From CAZLWA01 sp964563165 (GTDB taxonomy: Bacteria; CLD3; SB21), in contig CAZLWA010000090.1 in the NCBI GenBank assembly GCA_964563165.1, positions 1-7,369 of the forward strand: a stretch of 7,369 nt of DNA, given 5' to 3'. Position numbers and translations under genes: made by a program. This document shows positions 5,963 through 7,369 of the stretch, piece by piece. Each line of letters starts with the position of its first letter. Positions within the stretch are counted from its first letter, which is position 1. The notes under the pieces were generated by a model. It saw only the letters and a program-made list of their open reading frames with translations. It did no database searches and had not been told where the DNA came from.

Positions 5963-6433
5963 ATGGAAACACTCATTCTCGGCATCGGTAATGTGCTGAT
6001 GGGCGACGAAGGTATCGGCGTCCACGCGATTAACTATTTGGAGAAAAAAGCCTCATTCGGGAATGTTCGTCTCTTAGACGGAGGTACGGGCGGATTTCAT
6101 CTGCTGGAATTCTTGCATACGTATGCTACGATTATCATGATCGACGCGACGATGGACGGGCAGCCGGCAGGCACTGTAAAAGTCATTAAACCGCGCTTTT
6201 CAACCGATTATCCGAAAACGCTGAGCGCACACGACATCGGGTTAAAAGATCTGGTGGAGTCGGCGCATTTGCTGGGGTTTGTACCGGAAATTTTCTTGGT
6301 CACGGTTGCCATTCCGGGCATTCAGCCGATGCAGATCCGTTTGTCCGCTGAAGTGGAATCGGCGCTTCCGGAAATTGAAGAACAAATTTCAAAATTGCTC
6401 GCGGTAAGCCGGCAGGCTTCCGTCGTCGTTTAA
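5963..6433 (+). CDS. hupD: Hydrogenase large-subunit maturation endopeptidase (HupD/HyaD/HybD family)
   Basis: This cytoplasmic protease removes the C-terminal tail of HupL after nickel insertion, locking the active site. The 156 residues start with GIGNVLMGDEGIGV (7-20). The nickel-sensing residues of HybD (Glu16, Asp62, His93) correspond to E16, D61 (MIDAT) and H90 (SAHDIGL). The DGGTGG segment (39-44) is also typical. The C-terminus is intact, and length matches the family. AAAGG lies about 7 nt before the ATG at 5963. It follows hupC by 108 nt, most of it the palindromic repeat, so it may share the hupSLC transcript. I see no separate promoter. Confidence 0.96.
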   Translation: METLILGIGNVLMGDEGIGVHAINYLEKKASFGNVRLLDGGTGGFHLLEFLHTYATIIMIDATMDGQPAGTVKVIKPRFSTDYPKTLSAHDIGLKDLVESAHLLGFVPEIFLVTVAIPGIQPMQIRLSAEVESALPEIEEQISKLLAVSRQASVVV

Positions 6434-6561
6434 ACATTCCCCCATCGCCGCCCTAGAAATTCAACCTGTCACGCAGTTATTAACCGGCAGCAATGAAACC
6501 CAAACATTATTAAAGCATAGAAGAAACGGTTCTTTCATAATCACTTATAAAAGGAGTATTT

Positions 6562-7077
6562 ATGCAAATTGGTACATTTGAAATTCAGAGATGTTCACGT
6601 TTACAACGCGTCATCAGCGGATGCTTGATCGCTATGACGATGTTTCTTTTTGTCCCATCTACGGCCGCCGGGCAACAAAAAATTCAAAAAGATGAAAGAC
6701 TTGGCGTGATTCTTTCGTTCACTGCGCCTGGATTTGGCCAGATATATGCCGGCAATACGTGGCGCGGTATTGGGATCGCAGCTGCTGAAGCAATCTGCGC
6801 AGGTGTTGTGGTCGGCGTTGTGCATTCACGTAAAATAAAGATCCTGGATGTGAATGGCCAGGAATATGAAGTGCTGTCCACCAAAGATAAAAAACTCAGC
6901 AGCGGTGAAGCGGCTGCAGTCGTATCAGCGGCCGTTGCCGGCTTAGGAATTTATATCTGGCAATTATTTGATGCGAGTAAAGGCGTGAAGAACCATAACA
7001 AGGCGCTGGGATTTGACGTAGGCATGACCCTGATGGAACATGGACAGCCGGGCGTCAAACTACATTTGGATTTTTAA
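6562..7077 (+). CDS. Small exported or membrane protein with a TM2/DUF5683-like PGFGQIYAG motif
   Basis: This is a 171-residue protein with unknown function. A basic N-terminus and hydrophobic stretch (about 16-32), followed by STAAG, look like a signal peptide with cleavage near 36-37. The segment LSFTAPGFGQIYAGNTWRGI (51-70) carries the P-G-F-G-Q-x-Y-x-G pattern seen in TM2 and DUF5683 proteins, leading into a hydrophobic segment (71-87). A second hydrophobic, Ala-rich segment lies at about 117-135. Between them is a short polar loop. The end, GVKLHLDF, resembles a terminal beta-strand. The ribosome binding site is good (AAGGAG 6551-6556, 5 nt before ATG). The leader (6434-6561) holds a short weak hairpin (AAGAA-ACGG-TTCTT) and no clear promoter. 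Nothing links it to hydrogen metabolism; it is probably just a neighbour. Confidence 0.8.
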   Translation: MQIGTFEIQRCSRLQRVISGCLIAMTMFLFVPSTAAGQQKIQKDERLGVILSFTAPGFGQIYAGNTWRGIGIAAAEAICAGVVVGVVHSRKIKILDVNGQEYEVLSTKDKKLSSGEAAAVVSAAVAGLGIYIWQLFDASKGVKNHNKALGFDVGMTLMEHGQPGVKLHLDF

Positions 7078-7207
7078 CACGTGATTTTTTGTGTTTCTTG
7101 GGTCTTGTTTAAATGGACCGGAGGAGTTTTTATTACTACAAAATGTCAAACCTGACTTAAATTTACAGATCCTTTTACTCAAATAATTGTACTGAACGGA
7201 TTCATAA

Positions 7208-7324
7208 ATGATCAGACAATTATTCCGCACCAAATCGGTACGGCCTATTCTAGATGAAGCGGAAAATGATCGCCCATTATGGACTATTCCGTGCGTCTTC
7301 GCCCCAACGCAATTTACTGCGTAA
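7208..7324 (+). pseudogene. Possible N-terminal remnant of an APC-family amino acid permease
   Basis: The frame opened by the ATG at 7208 begins MIRQLFRTKSVRPILDEAE, closely matching the cytoplasmic N-terminus I know from YfnA-like APC permeases (LFRTKS-[IV]-x-x-[IL]-L-x-[DE]-[AS]-E). In those proteins a phrase like LKRTLGAFDL and the first membrane helix follow. Here the resemblance stops near 7270, and the frame ends at a TAA (7322-7324) after 38 residues with no hydrophobic segment. I see no continuation in the other two forward frames before the window ends. The ribosome binding site is poor. This looks like a truncated gene start left by a rearrangement. The 130 nt before it (7078-7207) are AT-rich, with nothing recognisable. 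Confidence 0.45.
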
Positions 7325-7369
7325 AACTTCAAAATACGTCCGTTCACCCAGCCGGATCAAATGCACCCG
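7277..7369 (-). CDS. Possible C-terminal end of an unidentified minus-strand gene (runs off window)
   Basis: Read on the minus strand from the window edge, a frame stays open for 30 codons to a TAA at 7279-7277. Its translation, which includes HLIRLGERTYFEVLRSKLRW, then GEDARNSP, has the charge balance of a real protein tail, unlike the other frames here. I cannot assign a family. It overlaps the tail of the permease-like frame on the + strand; the two cannot both be intact genes. Only the C-terminus is visible, so confidence is low. Confidence 0.35.
   Translation of the reverse strand, partial: RVHLIRLGERTYFEVLRSKLRWGEDARNSP

Noticed and set aside
7060..7347. Minus-strand frame of 95 codons at the right end
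   Set aside because: It has no family features and overlaps the end of the 6562-7077 gene; another minus-strand frame (7277-7369) looks more protein-like.
1..7369. CRISPR arrays, tRNA or rRNA genes, transposase genes, toxin-antitoxin or defence genes
   Set aside because: No direct-repeat arrays, cloverleaf-like segments or matching protein motifs were seen on either strand.

Overview
This window is a hydrogenase locus. It carries the end of a hyp maturation gene, a transcription regulator, the structural operon of a membrane-bound uptake [NiFe] hydrogenase, and the matching maturation protease. The organism is a Gram-negative-type bacterium, because the small subunit has a Tat signal and a membrane anchor and the partner is a cytochrome b. 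It has a sigma-54 system and moderate G+C. A TM2/DUF5683-like protein and a CGTCATTGCGAGC-type palindromic repeat would fit the FCB group (Ignavibacteria, Calditrichota and relatives) or a similar lineage. That placement is weak inference; no marker gene is present.

Layout, left to right, all on the + strand unless stated: (1) 1-518, the C-terminal part of HypE, ending in the expected PRIC tail. (2) 519-1493, a 324-residue AAA+/Fis-type regulator with no sensory domain, starting directly after the hypE stop. (3) 1494-1937, a non-coding stretch whose right half looks like a regulatory region. (4) 1938-2150, a 70-residue protein that resembles HypC in layout but lacks its essential N-terminal cysteine. 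(5) 2151-2345, a second regulatory region. (6) 2346-5854, the operon hupS-hupL-hupC, with overlapping or near-touching genes and strong ribosome binding sites. (7) 5868-5934, a palindromic repeat. (8) 5963-6433, the hydrogenase endopeptidase HupD. (9) 6562-7077, a small exported or membrane protein that is probably unrelated. (10) 7078-7369, an apparent rearrangement scar: the N-terminus of an APC-family permease (7208-7270) breaks off where a possible C-terminus of a minus-strand gene begins (7277-7369).

The small subunit has both supernumerary cysteines (C65 and C166, equivalent to Cys19 and Cys120 of mature E. coli Hyd-1 and Ralstonia MBH). These mark the [4Fe-3S] proximal cluster of oxygen-tolerant group 1d-like enzymes. 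The expected function is oxidation of periplasmic H2, with electrons passed through cytochrome b to the quinone pool.

The most striking find is regulatory. Two intergenic regions each contain a sigma-54-like -24/-12 element, one before the small HypC-like gene and one before hupS. Upstream of each lies a pair of 12-bp dyads related to GCGGAWTYCCGC. The pairs sit at nearly identical distances from the -24 GG (87 and 66 bp in one case, 88 and 66 bp in the other), with 21-22 bp between dyads. This looks like a tandem enhancer for the regulator encoded just upstream. It implies that the small HypC-like protein and the hydrogenase form one regulon. The regulator itself departs from the sigma-54 activator consensus at four normally conserved positions, so how it works is an open question.
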